Shown in pieces: positions 25,524 through 35,566 of a stretch of DNA of 64,000 nucleotides. Under the pieces are notes generated by a model. It ran no database searches and was not told the DNA's origin. It was given only the letters and a program-made list of their open reading frames with translations. Source of the stretch: JAOSJT01 sp035362335 (lineage in GTDB: Bacteria; Bacteroidota; Ignavibacteria; SZUA-365). Made by a program: the position numbers and the translations under genes. The stretch's first letter is position 1, and each line of letters begins with the position of its first letter. Location of the stretch: contig DAOSDL010000016.1 of the NCBI GenBank assembly GCA_035362335.1, positions 1 to 64,000 on the forward strand, written 5' to 3'.

Positions 25524-27065
25524 ATGAAGCGCCGTGATTTTCTCCTTCAATCCCTTTACGCTTCCGCCGGAGTGGCTTCCGTGCCGCTCATCTTCGGTGG
25601 CATCCCGGTGCACGCGGGCAGTTATCGTGCGACGCGGCCGGAACTCATGCAGCAGAACGACAACATCCTCGTGGTTGTGCAACTGTTCGGCGGCAATGAC
25701 GGCCTGAACACCTTCGTGCCATTCACCGACGCGCGCTACTACCAGCATCGTCCCACGGTGGGCATCGCGCCCACGCAAGTGCTGCGCATCGCCAATCCCA
25801 CGATGGGTTTTCATCCGCGCATGACGGGCATGCGCGATCTGTTCAATGCCGGGAAACTCGTGGCGGTGCAGGGCGTGGGCTACGAGGATTCGAATCGATC
25901 GCACTTTCGCTCGGAGAATATCTGGCTCACGGCCTCGGGCGCGAACGACGTGCTGGAGACCGGTTGGCTCGGCCGCTACCTCGAATTTGCCAACCCCACC
26001 TTTCCGCTGAATCTGCCGCCCGATCCATTCGCGGTACAGATCGGCGGGACGCTGTCGCTGATGCTGCAGTCGGACAAGGGCAACATGGGTATCACCCTCG
26101 CCGATCCCGATACGTTTTTCCGACTGGGTCGCAATCAACTCGACGAGGAGGTGCCGGGTGGTACACCGTACGGAGACGAGTACCTCTTCGTGCGCGCCAT
26201 CAAAGAGCAGAGCGATGTGTACTCGCAGCGTATCAACGATGCGTTCAATGCGGGGAGCAATATCGGCAGCTACGCCAACACCGGGCTCGCGCAGCAACTG
26301 CGTCTGGTGGCGCGACTGATCTCGGGTGGCCTGCGTTCAAAGGTGTTCATGGTGTATCTCGGCGGATTCGACACGCATAGCAATCAAGCCAATGCCCACG
26401 GCAACTTGCTGCAAACACTGTCCGACGCCGTGGCGCAATTCACCACTGATTTGCAGAATCAAGGACTGTCGCGGAAGGTGGTTGGATTGACCATGTCCGA
26501 ATTCGGACGCCGCACGCGCGAAAATGGCAGCCTCGGCACCGACCACGGCGCCGCTTCGGTGCAGTTCCTGTTCGGCGAACCTGTGAACAGCGGAGTGTTG
26601 GGTCCGGATCCGGATTTCACCGTGACCGATTCCAGCGGCGATTTACTGCATGCGTTTGATTACCGACAGATTTACTCCGAATTGCTCGAACACTGGTTCG
26701 AGACGCCACGCGACGACGTGACGCAGCTTCTGGGTGGCCGCTTCACGCCGCTGCCCCTGGTGCGCAGCGCAACATCGGTGGTGACGCCCTTCGCGCCCGC
26801 GGCGTTCGAGCTGAAGCAGAATCATCCAAATCCGTTCGCAGCCGGAGAGGGCAGCACCATACCCTTCACGCTCGGCGCGGCCGCGAACGTGCAACTGCTG
26901 CTCTACGACATGCGAGGCGCAATGATTGCCCGCATTGCCGAAGGTGTGTATCCCGCCGGCAGCCATGCCGTGCAACTGCCCGGATACGGCATGGATGCGG
27001 GCGTGTACTTCTATCAGTTACGCGTGGGCGGAGAGCAGGTCACCCGACGCCTCGTCGTGCGCTGA
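25524..27065 (+). CDS. DUF1501 family protein with Tat-like signal and T9SS tail
   Basis: A 513-aa protein of the DUF1501 (sulfatase/phosphatase-superfamily-like) family. It begins 'MKRRDFLLQSLYASAG', a twin-arginine-like signal with a hydrophobic stretch to residue 30. 'VQLFGGNDGLNTFVPF' (about 53-68) is the family signature; 'VYLGGFDTHSNQ' and 'TMSEFGRRTRENGS' ... 'TDHGAASVQFLFG' are the metal-site-like motifs. Residues about 433-513 form a T9SS-type sorting domain ('NHPNPFAAGEGSTIPF' ... 'GVYFYQLRVGGEQ'). GGAG lies 8 nt before the ATG. Both a Tat-type signal and a T9SS tail on one protein would mean it is folded before outer-membrane transit. Confidence 0.85.
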   Translation: MKRRDFLLQSLYASAGVASVPLIFGGIPVHAGSYRATRPELMQQNDNILVVVQLFGGNDGLNTFVPFTDARYYQHRPTVGIAPTQVLRIANPTMGFHPRMTGMRDLFNAGKLVAVQGVGYEDSNRSHFRSENIWLTASGANDVLETGWLGRYLEFANPTFPLNLPPDPFAVQIGGTLSLMLQSDKGNMGITLADPDTFFRLGRNQLDEEVPGGTPYGDEYLFVRAIKEQSDVYSQRINDAFNAGSNIGSYANTGLAQQLRLVARLISGGLRSKVFMVYLGGFDTHSNQANAHGNLLQTLSDAVAQFTTDLQNQGLSRKVVGLTMSEFGRRTRENGSLGTDHGAASVQFLFGEPVNSGVLGPDPDFTVTDSSGDLLHAFDYRQIYSELLEHWFETPRDDVTQLLGGRFTPLPLVRSATSVVTPFAPAAFELKQNHPNPFAAGEGSTIPFTLGAAANVQLLLYDMRGAMIARIAEGVYPAGSHAVQLPGYGMDAGVYFYQLRVGGEQVTRRLVVR

Positions 27066-27173
27066 GCAGGGCGGCGGCAGCGACCGGCGTGCTCCATCCG
27101 CACAGACATGGAATGAACGGCGCAAATACACAGAAAGGACACAGGACCATCGAGTCGGAGTGAGACGAGCTTC

Positions 27174-30100
27174 ATGAACTTCCACACCCGTTCCCGCAGC
27201 ACCTTCGCCCGGACGATACCCGGCGCCCTGCCTGTTGTCGTTTTCCTGCTTCTCTTCCCATGGAGAATGGCGCAGGCACAGGCGCCATGCGACGTGGACC
27301 GCTCCTGCGTGGGCAATGCATTGCAATTCCCCGGAGGCGATCTCGATTACGTGGACGTGTTCACCACACCCGCGCTTGAGCGCATCAGCAGCAGCGGCGC
27401 GCTGACCGTGTCGATGTGGCTCGCCATCGAAAGGCAGGCGGGCGTGTCGCAGTTCATCGCCGGCGTGTGGGGACCGCGCACAGATCGCGACGATCAGTGG
27501 CTGCTGTATGTGGACGAGCGGGATTCCCTGGTGTTTGCGGTAAGCAATGGCACGACGAATCTCGGCCAATTCGACAACACCGTCGTGCGCTCCGCCGTGG
27601 CGTATGGACAGTGGGTGCATGTGGCGGCGATGTGGGACGCCGCGAGCGCCGAAGCGCGCCTCTACATCGACGGTCGCCTCATGGCGACAGCGCGCAATGC
27701 GGATTATCCCGCGACATCACTGCGCGGCACCATCAGCTATTTGCAGCTCGGCAGCTTCAACGGCCTGACGAACGACCCCGTCGCGCAGCGTCCCTTCACC
27801 GGACGCATGGATGAATTCCGTCTGTACGACCGGCTGTTGGACGAGGATGCATTGCGCTGCGGCATGCGCGCGGCATTGCAGGGCAATGAGAGTGGACTCA
27901 TCCTGTATTTCCGCTGCAACGAGCAGAGCGGCGATGTGCTGTGCGACGCGTCGGCGTTCAGCACACGGGGGAATCGCCGCGGTGCGCTGCGTTTTATCGC
28001 GTCCGATCGCGTCGTCCCACCATCCACCTTCATCACACCGGCGGCATTTTCCTTTCCTCTCGGATGCATTTCGGATACAACGCTCACGGTGTCGCTGGTG
28101 GACACCTCGGCATGCGGCGAACAGGTGACACTCTCGCTGACCGGACCGGACGCGGGATCGTTTTCTCTCGGGGCGACGACCGCGACACTGCTTCGCAATC
28201 AACGTGTGGACATTCCAATTCAGACACGCCTGCGCGTGACAGGCGCGATTCGTGCCGCTGTGCTCGTGCGCCCGCGCAATTCCTGCAATCCCACCGTTTC
28301 CATTCCCATCGACATTGTCCGGAATACGCAACTCGCCGTATCCGCCGGCCGTGTGCGTTTCGACACCCTGTTCGGTTGTGTCGACAGGCAATTCGTGGAC
28401 AGCACACTGCGGATATGCAACAGCACGGCGGGCGTGCTGAATGTGACGGGTTTGCTGACGGGTAATCCCGCCTTCGTGGCGTTGCCCTCGGGATGGACGT
28501 TGCCGTTGCAGTTGCAGCCGGGGGAATGCCGCGACATCCTGCTGCGCTTCGCTCCGGCGGACACCGGCAATTTCGTCGACACGTTGCGCATTCTCTCCGA
28601 CGACGTTTGTCCGGGCAGCGGCACCATTCCCTTGCAGGGTCGGCGCATGGATGTATTGCGCACCACGCTTGCCTCCATCGATTTCGATCAACCGCCGCAG
28701 CCCTGCCGCCGCAGCATCAATCTTGCGGAGGAGTTTTTTCTCCGAAATATGAGCGGTGAAAATTTCACGGTCGAAGCCGTGGAATTCACCAACGCGGCAT
28801 TTTCCTCACCAACGGCGATGCCCTTTCTCGCGCGGCCAAACAACGCCTACCGCATGTACATTCGCTTCCGCAGCAATATCGAAGGGGTGTACAGCGACAC
28901 GGCGCGCATTCGCATCAATTTCCGCGGCTGCATTGTGTATCGCAGCATCCCCGTATCCGGACGTGTGGTGGATGTGCGACTGGCGGCGAGCGATACATTG
29001 CTGCAATTCGGCACGGTACTCGTCGGACAGAGCCGCACGCTGCCCGTGACGCTGTCCAACGCGGGGCTCGACACGCGCGATGTGTTCGCCTACCTCTCCT
29101 CCGGTCGTGCGTTTTCCATCAATGGCGGCACGCGATTCACCGTTGCGCCGGGCGCCGTGGAAGCGCTCGGCATCACCTTTCGTCCGCTCGGTCCCGGGCT
29201 GTACCGCGACACGCTCAACCTGCAGGACGTGGGATGTCAGAGCATCATTCGTGTGATACTGGAGGGCAATGGGGAGTTCGGCACGCTGGTGTTCGATCCA
29301 CCCTGGTTGCAGGCGCGTGGCGTCATCAATTGCCGTTGCCGCATCGACAGCATTCGAGTGCGCAATGCCAGCGCGGCGGCGATCACGTTGCGATCCGTAA
29401 GCTTGTCGGGATCAGCGCGCTTCAGCTTTCTCCCTCCGCTGCCCGTGGCGAACGAACAGTTGCCGCCGGGCGGGGAGCGGCTGTACGTGCTGCAGTACTG
29501 TCCCGCCGGCGCGCCGGATTTCATCACCGATATCGCCGATGTGCGTTTCGACACCGACGGGCCCGATGGCGAATTGCGCATGCTGCTCACCGGCAGCGCC
29601 GTGGAGCCGCGGCTGATCATCGATCCCGTGACGAATTACGGCGACGTGGAAGTGGGCACGACACAGTCGCGCGTGCTGCGTGTGACGAACACCAGTCCCA
29701 CACCTGTACGCGTGGATGCCATTCCGGGATTGCCGGCGGGTTTCAGCGTTACCGCTGCCGCACCGCCACTGGGATCGACGCTGCAGTTCCGCGACACCAT
29801 GCTGGTCACCGTGACCTTCGCACCGCTGAACAACAGTGCGTACGGCGGTGCGATACGCGTGGAATCGGACGAACCGTGTCCGATATTCACCGAGGGGCAA
29901 TTGCTCGGGCGCGGCATTATCGTTCCCTTGTTCGTGCCCTGGTCCACTATCGTCTTCAGTGAAGTGACGCGTTGCGACAGCGTGCTGCGCATCATCGGAC
30001 TGGTCAATGACGGCAGCGTGCCGATACGCGTCGATTCGATATGGATCACCGGACGGGACTCGGCGGCCTTTACCTGGCGGGGACGCACGTTTGGCGGAGC

Positions 30101-31283
30101 GTTGCCGCATGATGTGGCGCCGCGTTTCGCGGACAGTGTGGACATACTCTTCCGGCCGGTGCAATCCACGAACGTGCAATCCTTCGCTCAGTTGCATATC
30201 GCAGCAACCACTCGCCTCGGGCAGCAGGTGTACACCATCAACCTCGTCGGCGGTCGGATTCTGCAGTACATCCCAAGCCGTGCATTACTGGCTTTTCCCG
30301 CGACACCGGTACTGAACACCGCAGCCACGATACGGGTGGATTTCCAGAATCCCAGTTATCTCGAAACGCTGACCATCGACTCGTTGAGCTTTCTCCCGGA
30401 TCAGGGCGTGTTCACCTACACCGGCACGCTGCCGCTGGTGATTGCGCCACGTCAGACGCGTGGACTGGATTTCGCGTTTCGTCCCCGAGCGGCCGTGTCT
30501 TATCAGGCGCGTGTGCGACTCGTGACGAGGGTGGGATGTGTGGAAACCGACACCACCATCCTCTGTACCGGCGAGGGTTACACGCCACCCTGGTTGACGC
30601 GCTTCTGCATCGACACCACCGTTGTGGCGAACATCGGAGACGTGCTGCGCCTGCCTGTGACACTCAATCGCGACATCCCGCAGAATCCCCTCGATGTCAG
30701 CATGTTCATCGGCTTCCATCGCAGGGGGCTGCAATATCTGGGCTTCGAGCCGGTGTATACGCGACAGACCGTGCGCGACACCTTGCGCCGCGATGGCGTC
30801 ACCATCGCGCTGCGTGGCAACGAGCAAGTGCGGGCGGGAACGTTCGGTTGGATCAGTTTCCGCGTCGCCGCATCGGACTCCATGCTCTTTCCCCTGCGCA
30901 CCGACAGCATCGCCTTCGCCTCGGACTCGACGCTGTTTCTCGCGTTGTTTGGAGACGGCTGCGTGAACACGGTGAGCATCAATCCGCATTGCGGCATTCG
31001 TCAGCTCGCCTTCAGCGAGCATCGCTACGCGTTGCGACAGAACTACCCCAATCCCAGCTCCGGAACGACCACGGTGGAATTCGAGACATTGGAGGATGCC
31101 TACATACGCGTGGAATTGCGCGACACCGGGGGACGCGTGGTGGCGTTGCTGGCCGATGGATGGTACACGCACGGCGCCTATGCGGTGCAATTCGACGTGT
31201 CGGGACTCCCGGCAGGTGTCTACAATTACGTCATGACCGCGCCAACATTTACCGCGACACGCAGCATGATGGTGCTGCGATGA
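27174..31283 (+). CDS. Giant surface protein: LamG, anchor-D repeats, T9SS tail
   Basis: A 1369-aa secreted protein. A signal peptide covers about residues 1-38 ('VVVFLLLFPWRMAQAQ'). A LamG/concanavalin-like domain follows (about 42-240: 'VSMWLAIERQAGVSQF', 'WVHVAAMWDAASAEARLYIDG', 'RMDEFRLYDRLLDEDALRC'). Next come some eight choice-of-anchor-D/ASPM-like beta-sandwich repeats (about 270-1140), recognised by 'F.P...G...D.L.' and 'I..D.C' patterns such as 'PLQLQPGECRDILLRFAPAD'. A cohesin-like domain is at about 1143-1275. The T9SS sorting tail starts at 'RQNYPNPSSGTTTVEF' (about 1288-1369). The ATGA overlap with the OmpA-type gene suggests co-translation. Probable role: anchored surface or ligand-binding protein; ligand unknown. 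Confidence 0.8.
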   Translation: MNFHTRSRSTFARTIPGALPVVVFLLLFPWRMAQAQAPCDVDRSCVGNALQFPGGDLDYVDVFTTPALERISSSGALTVSMWLAIERQAGVSQFIAGVWGPRTDRDDQWLLYVDERDSLVFAVSNGTTNLGQFDNTVVRSAVAYGQWVHVAAMWDAASAEARLYIDGRLMATARNADYPATSLRGTISYLQLGSFNGLTNDPVAQRPFTGRMDEFRLYDRLLDEDALRCGMRAALQGNESGLILYFRCNEQSGDVLCDASAFSTRGNRRGALRFIASDRVVPPSTFITPAAFSFPLGCISDTTLTVSLVDTSACGEQVTLSLTGPDAGSFSLGATTATLLRNQRVDIPIQTRLRVTGAIRAAVLVRPRNSCNPTVSIPIDIVRNTQLAVSAGRVRFDTLFGCVDRQFVDSTLRICNSTAGVLNVTGLLTGNPAFVALPSGWTLPLQLQPGECRDILLRFAPADTGNFVDTLRILSDDVCPGSGTIPLQGRRMDVLRTTLASIDFDQPPQPCRRSINLAEEFFLRNMSGENFTVEAVEFTNAAFSSPTAMPFLARPNNAYRMYIRFRSNIEGVYSDTARIRINFRGCIVYRSIPVSGRVVDVRLAASDTLLQFGTVLVGQSRTLPVTLSNAGLDTRDVFAYLSSGRAFSINGGTRFTVAPGAVEALGITFRPLGPGLYRDTLNLQDVGCQSIIRVILEGNGEFGTLVFDPPWLQARGVINCRCRIDSIRVRNASAAAITLRSVSLSGSARFSFLPPLPVANEQLPPGGERLYVLQYCPAGAPDFITDIADVRFDTDGPDGELRMLLTGSAVEPRLIIDPVTNYGDVEVGTTQSRVLRVTNTSPTPVRVDAIPGLPAGFSVTAAAPPLGSTLQFRDTMLVTVTFAPLNNSAYGGAIRVESDEPCPIFTEGQLLGRGIIVPLFVPWSTIVFSEVTRCDSVLRIIGLVNDGSVPIRVDSIWITGRDSAAFTWRGRTFGGALPHDVAPRFADSVDILFRPVQSTNVQSFAQLHIAATTRLGQQVYTINLVGGRILQYIPSRALLAFPATPVLNTAATIRVDFQNPSYLETLTIDSLSFLPDQGVFTYTGTLPLVIAPRQTRGLDFAFRPRAAVSYQARVRLVTRVGCVETDTTILCTGEGYTPPWLTRFCIDTTVVANIGDVLRLPVTLNRDIPQNPLDVSMFIGFHRRGLQYLGFEPVYTRQTVRDTLRRDGVTIALRGNEQVRAGTFGWISFRVAASDSMLFPLRTDSIAFASDSTLFLALFGDGCVNTVSINPHCGIRQLAFSEHRYALRQNYPNPSSGTTTVEFETLEDAYIRVELRDTGGRVVALLADGWYTHGAYAVQFDVSGLPAGVYNYVMTAPTFTATRSMMVLR

Positions 31284-33262
31284 GTGGGCGCATGCGCAAC
31301 GCGCGAGGCGTGCTACTCCTGTTCGGGAGCATCGGCCTGTTTATGATTTTTCACGCGAATGTTCTCACCGCGCAGAGCGTCTGGCATGTGGGAGTGCAGG
31401 GCGCCGCGCTGCGCAGCTGGCATGAAACAGCTCAGGATGTGCTGCCGGGGGGTTCGGAGTGCGGACAATTCACGTCCGGACGCGGGGCGGGGTTCGAAGC
31501 GGGCGTGCTGGTTGAAGTGGAATTGCTGCCGTGGCTGCGCGGTGTGGGAACGCTCGGCATGGCGCGACTCGGCGGCGACCTGCTCACGACCTGTGACAAC
31601 GGCATCATCGTGCCTACGGGAAACGACAACGAATTCGCGCCGCTGCTGCGCGAATATCGCAAGGACGTAACACTGGACTACGCACTGTTCGAACTCGGTA
31701 TCCGTGTGCAGCCCACAGCATTGCCGGTGTTTCTGGGCGTTGGTATCGGTGTGGGACGCCCGCTGTTCGGGGCGGAGTGGTCGCAGGATGAACGCATCGT
31801 GTCGCCCGCAGGCGCATTGTTCCCGGATTTCTCCGCACGGAGAAGCAACGGAGCGGGTGCATTCAACAACACGCAATTGCGCAGCGCGGTCAACGGCACG
31901 CTGGGCGTCACGCTGCCTCTGCGGGGCGCAGTGGAGTTTTCTCCACGGCTGCGCTATTCATGGCCGTTGAGCGATGCGATCACCGGCACGCGCTGGCGTA
32001 TCGATTACGCCAGCATCGGAGCGGCGCTCACATGGACCATCGCGCCTCGGGAGGAGGTCGTGCCACCGCCACCTCCGCCACCTCCGCCGCCACCGCCTCC
32101 GCCACAAGCTCCCACCGCGAGCATCGGCAGCGGCAGCGATGCGTCCATCGACATCGTGGAAACCTTCGTTACCGAGACCTTTCCTTTGCTGCCGTATGTG
32201 TTTTTCGAGAAGGACAGCGACCGCCTTCCCGCCAAATACGCCGCCTTGGAGACCGACGGCGCCGCATCGTTTTCGGAAAACGACATTCCCCGCAATACGC
32301 TCGGTATCTACTATCGTTTGCTCGACATCGTCGGCTATCGCATGCGCACGAATCCCCGCATCGACATCGAACTCGTGGGTTCGACCGACGACAAGGACGG
32401 CGAGAAGGGCAACGAAGCACTCGCACTGGGACGGGCCCGCGCGGTGCGGGATTACTTCGCGCGGGTGTGGCAGATCGACAGTGCACGCATCGCGCTGGGT
32501 ACGCGCACATTGCCCGCCATTCCCTCGACGCAGCAATTCGCCGAGGGAGACGAGGAGAATCGCCGCGTGGACATTCGTTCGCGACATGACGAAGTGTTTC
32601 GTCCGGTGGTACATGAACGCCTGAGCGAATTCGCCATCACGCCGCCCACAATGCGTTTCACGCTCGGCGCCGCGGGCACGGGCCAATTCGCCCGCTGGCG
32701 ACTCGACATACGGCGCTCGGAGGGAACGCTGGCGCAGTTCCACGGCACGGGGATGCCGCCGGGCGAGTTGCAGTGGACGCTCGGCGATTCGCTCGCCCGC
32801 GTCGTGAATGCAGTGGACACGCTGCAGGCAGAACTCACTGTCGTGGATGCAACGGGGCTGGAGGGGCGCTCCTCGCTCGCCATTCCCGTGAGCAAGCAGC
32901 AGAACTCCTACGAGGTGGGACGATTGAGTCTGATTGTGTTCGATTTCGACCGTTCCGATATACTGCCGCACAACCAGCGCATGATCCGCCGCTTCGTATC
33001 TGAGGCCATCAAGGCGACCTCCGATGTGGTGGTTACCGGTTCCACCGACCGCCTCGGCGAAGCCGAACACAATCTCACACTCTCCACCGCACGCGCCGAG
33101 AACGTGAAGGCGCTGCTGCTGTCCCAGTATCCATCCTTCCGAAGCTTGCAATCCCGCGGCATCGGCGAAGCTCCGGAGTTGTACGACAACGCTTTGCCAG
33201 AGGGACGCTTCTACTGCAGGACAGTGGCCGTGGAGGTTCGGACGCCTGTAGCTGCGCCGTGA
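31280..33262 (+). CDS. OmpA-type outer-membrane protein with polyproline linker
   Basis: A 660-aa protein. A signal peptide occupies about residues 1-35 ('LLFGSIGLFMIFHANVLTAQ'). Residues about 38-255 form a beta-barrel-like region with alternating hydrophobic strands. A run of 14 prolines follows (about 262-275). Two regions resemble OmpA peptidoglycan-binding folds: about 303-438 ('YVFFEKDSDRLPAKYAAL' ... 'GSTDDKDGEKGNEALALGRA' ... 'ENRRVDIR') and about 549-654 ('LIVFDFDRSDILPHNQRMI' ... 'VTGSTDRLGEAEHNLTLSTA'). The middle part resembles the domain found before OmpA modules in related proteins. It would anchor the outer membrane to peptidoglycan beside the secreted giant protein. The start codon overlaps the upstream stop; ATG at 31292 is an alternative. 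Confidence 0.8.
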   Translation: MSGRMRNARGVLLLFGSIGLFMIFHANVLTAQSVWHVGVQGAALRSWHETAQDVLPGGSECGQFTSGRGAGFEAGVLVEVELLPWLRGVGTLGMARLGGDLLTTCDNGIIVPTGNDNEFAPLLREYRKDVTLDYALFELGIRVQPTALPVFLGVGIGVGRPLFGAEWSQDERIVSPAGALFPDFSARRSNGAGAFNNTQLRSAVNGTLGVTLPLRGAVEFSPRLRYSWPLSDAITGTRWRIDYASIGAALTWTIAPREEVVPPPPPPPPPPPPPPQAPTASIGSGSDASIDIVETFVTETFPLLPYVFFEKDSDRLPAKYAALETDGAASFSENDIPRNTLGIYYRLLDIVGYRMRTNPRIDIELVGSTDDKDGEKGNEALALGRARAVRDYFARVWQIDSARIALGTRTLPAIPSTQQFAEGDEENRRVDIRSRHDEVFRPVVHERLSEFAITPPTMRFTLGAAGTGQFARWRLDIRRSEGTLAQFHGTGMPPGELQWTLGDSLARVVNAVDTLQAELTVVDATGLEGRSSLAIPVSKQQNSYEVGRLSLIVFDFDRSDILPHNQRMIRRFVSEAIKATSDVVVTGSTDRLGEAEHNLTLSTARAENVKALLLSQYPSFRSLQSRGIGEAPELYDNALPEGRFYCRTVAVEVRTPVAAP

Positions 33263-33355
33263 TGCCGGGTCTACGCGCACGCGGGGAGTGGATGGTACAA
33301 TAATCCGGAGAATTTTGTAGAATCAGGGAGCACCCTTTCACCGTTCGAGGACGCC

Positions 33356-35566
33356 GTGGCGCGTTGTGCTGTCGTTGGTATCGTGTTGCTGGGACTGTTG
33401 CTTGCGGAGCATACGCGGGCACAGTCGCTGTTGCTGTACGATGCCGATGCGCGGGCCTACCCACTGATGCGCGCGAAATTCTTTTTCCGCGATGCCCAGG
33501 GTAATCGCCTGCGTCCGCAACTCGGCGAGATACAGGTGGACGAGAACGGTATTCCCCGCGTGGTGACGCGCATCGACTGTCCGCCCGACGCCACACCCGT
33601 TCCGATCTCCGCCGTACTCACGCTCGACGTGTCGGGCAGCATGGAGGGCGACGGATTGGCGCTGGCGCGCACAGCGGCGATGGCCTGGATCGACGCGTTT
33701 CCGAGCGGCGTATCGGAATGCGCGGTGACGAGCTTCAATTTTTCCAATGCACTCAACCAGGATTTCACCAACGACAAATCGTTGCTGCGTTCGGCGGTCA
33801 ACGCACTATGGGCGGGTGGAGGAACGAGTTTCGATGCCGCTCTGCTGAATCCCTTCGCCGGAGCGCTGCGCGTCGTGGCCCGAGGGAAGCATCGCCGCGT
33901 GGTGGTGCTGCTGACTGATGGCTACGCCACGGGCAACGAGCAGGCGATTATCGCCGAGGCACGCGCGGTGAATGCCCGCGTGTACTGCATCACGCTGGAT
34001 TCGCGCATGCCCGATGTGCTGCGCAACGTTGCGGAGCAGACGGGTGGGCAGTGGTATGCGAACGTGGACACCGGCGAGAAGGCGGCTGCCATTTTTCGCG
34101 GCATACTCGACATGGCCCAGGATCTCGCTCCCTGTGTCATCGAGTGGGAAAGCGGCGGCTGCGATTTGTACCGCGCCGTGCGGGGCGTGGCACCGGCATT
34201 CGCTGTGGAAGGGCATGCGGGATATGCGGTGACCGTGGACGACCTCCCCGGACTGGATATCGCACCGGAGCGCGTGTTGGCCTTCGGCGCCGTGGCTCCG
34301 GGAAGCACCGAGACGCGGACCGTTACATTGACCGCGCGCAATGCCCCGGTGCGCATTACCACATTGCGTCCGGATCTACAGCTGTTTACGGTGACGGATT
34401 GGGGCGGTACCGCGCCGCCGTTCACGTTGCAGCCCGGTATGTCGAGAACGCTGCGAGTATCCTTCACAGCAGAGGATAGCTCCTATCTCATTTGCCGCTT
34501 CATCATGGACACCGACGCCTGCGACGCGGGATTCTTTGCCACGGCGGGAATACCGGGTCGCGGAAGAGATAGACGAACGATACGTCTGCTGCAACCGAAC
34601 GGAGGCGAGGTGCTCGTGGCGGGCAGCGACACCGTGATCACCTGGGAAGGCGTCGCGCCGACCGATCCCGTGCGCCTGGAGTACAGCACCAACGGTGGCG
34701 CGAGTTGGATTCCCATCGCCGACAACGTCACCGGCCTGCGCTATCAATGGCGTGTACCCCGGACACCCAGCGATCGCTGTCTCGCGCGAGTCACCGCGGC
34801 CCTGCCGCGCGAAGTACCGCAGGGCATGGTGATTGTGCCGGCGGGGCAATTCCTGCGTGGCGATCAAACAGGACTGGGCGCGCCGAACGAACGACCCGCG
34901 CACACCGTACGCATCACCACACCCTTCCTCATGTCCGTGACAGAAATCACACAGCGGGAATGGAATGCCCTGATGCCCGAGAATCCCGTGCCGCAGCATT
35001 TCGGCGATGCGCTGCCCGTGCACAATCTGACCTGGTTGGAGGCGGTGCGCTACTGCAATGCACGGTCCCGCGCCGAAGGACTCGATACCTGCTACAGCAT
35101 TTCGGGGAATCAGGTGTGGTGTGACTTTTCCCGCAACGGTTATCGCCTGCCCACCGAGGCCGAGTGGGAATACGCCTGCAAGGCGGGCGGAGGGATGGAT
35201 TTTCACACCGGGGCCATGACACAGCCGTACTGCGATCCGCTGGATCCGATGCTGGATGCGGTGGGGTGGTACTGCGGCAACAGCGTGGCTCCCCAATCCG
35301 TTGGAGGAAAGGCCGCGAACGCGCACGGCCTTCATGATATGCATGGCAATGTCGCGGAGTTCACCTGGGATCTCTACACCGCCTATCCCGCGAGCCTGGT
35401 GACGGATCCGGTGGGAGAAAATCCCCGAGTACTGCTCTCCACTTCTGTGCAGCGCGGCGGTCATTGGATGGAAACAGCCACTGCCTGCCGCTCTTCGCAG
35501 CGTCGGCGTATCGATGCGTTGAGCCGTCAGCTGTACTCGGGCTTTCGCGTGGTGAGGACGTACTGA
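33356..35566 (+). CDS. Exported VWA plus formylglycine-generating-enzyme-like protein
   Basis: A 736-aa protein. After a signal peptide (about 1-22, 'VGIVLLGLLLAEHTRAQ') comes a von Willebrand A domain (about 80-255) with the MIDAS motif 'LDVSGSMEGD', 'GGGTSFDAAL' and 'VVLLTDGYATGN'. A beta-sandwich linker (about 285-395) and an Ig-like piece ('LLQPNGGEVLVAGSDTVITW') follow. Residues about 495-735 form a SUMF1/FGE-type domain: 'MVIVPAGQFLRGDQ', 'PFLMSVTEITQREWNAL', 'YRLPTEAEWEYACKAGG', 'ANAHGLHDMHGNVAEFTWD' and 'VQRGGHWME'. Whether it modifies sulfatase cysteines or only binds ligands (as in the C-type-lectin fold) is unclear. The GTG start follows GAGG by 6 nt. The next gene starts at its stop (TGATG). 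Confidence 0.82.
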   Translation: MARCAVVGIVLLGLLLAEHTRAQSLLLYDADARAYPLMRAKFFFRDAQGNRLRPQLGEIQVDENGIPRVVTRIDCPPDATPVPISAVLTLDVSGSMEGDGLALARTAAMAWIDAFPSGVSECAVTSFNFSNALNQDFTNDKSLLRSAVNALWAGGGTSFDAALLNPFAGALRVVARGKHRRVVVLLTDGYATGNEQAIIAEARAVNARVYCITLDSRMPDVLRNVAEQTGGQWYANVDTGEKAAAIFRGILDMAQDLAPCVIEWESGGCDLYRAVRGVAPAFAVEGHAGYAVTVDDLPGLDIAPERVLAFGAVAPGSTETRTVTLTARNAPVRITTLRPDLQLFTVTDWGGTAPPFTLQPGMSRTLRVSFTAEDSSYLICRFIMDTDACDAGFFATAGIPGRGRDRRTIRLLQPNGGEVLVAGSDTVITWEGVAPTDPVRLEYSTNGGASWIPIADNVTGLRYQWRVPRTPSDRCLARVTAALPREVPQGMVIVPAGQFLRGDQTGLGAPNERPAHTVRITTPFLMSVTEITQREWNALMPENPVPQHFGDALPVHNLTWLEAVRYCNARSRAEGLDTCYSISGNQVWCDFSRNGYRLPTEAEWEYACKAGGGMDFHTGAMTQPYCDPLDPMLDAVGWYCGNSVAPQSVGGKAANAHGLHDMHGNVAEFTWDLYTAYPASLVTDPVGENPRVLLSTSVQRGGHWMETATACRSSQRRRIDALSRQLYSGFRVVRTY

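Noticed and set aside
23889..26297. 802-aa open frame on the reverse strand opposite the DUF1800/DUF1501 genes
   Set aside because: It mirrors codon bias of two well-supported forward genes, has no domain or ribosome site, and is rich in His/Arg as expected for antisense of GC-rich genes.
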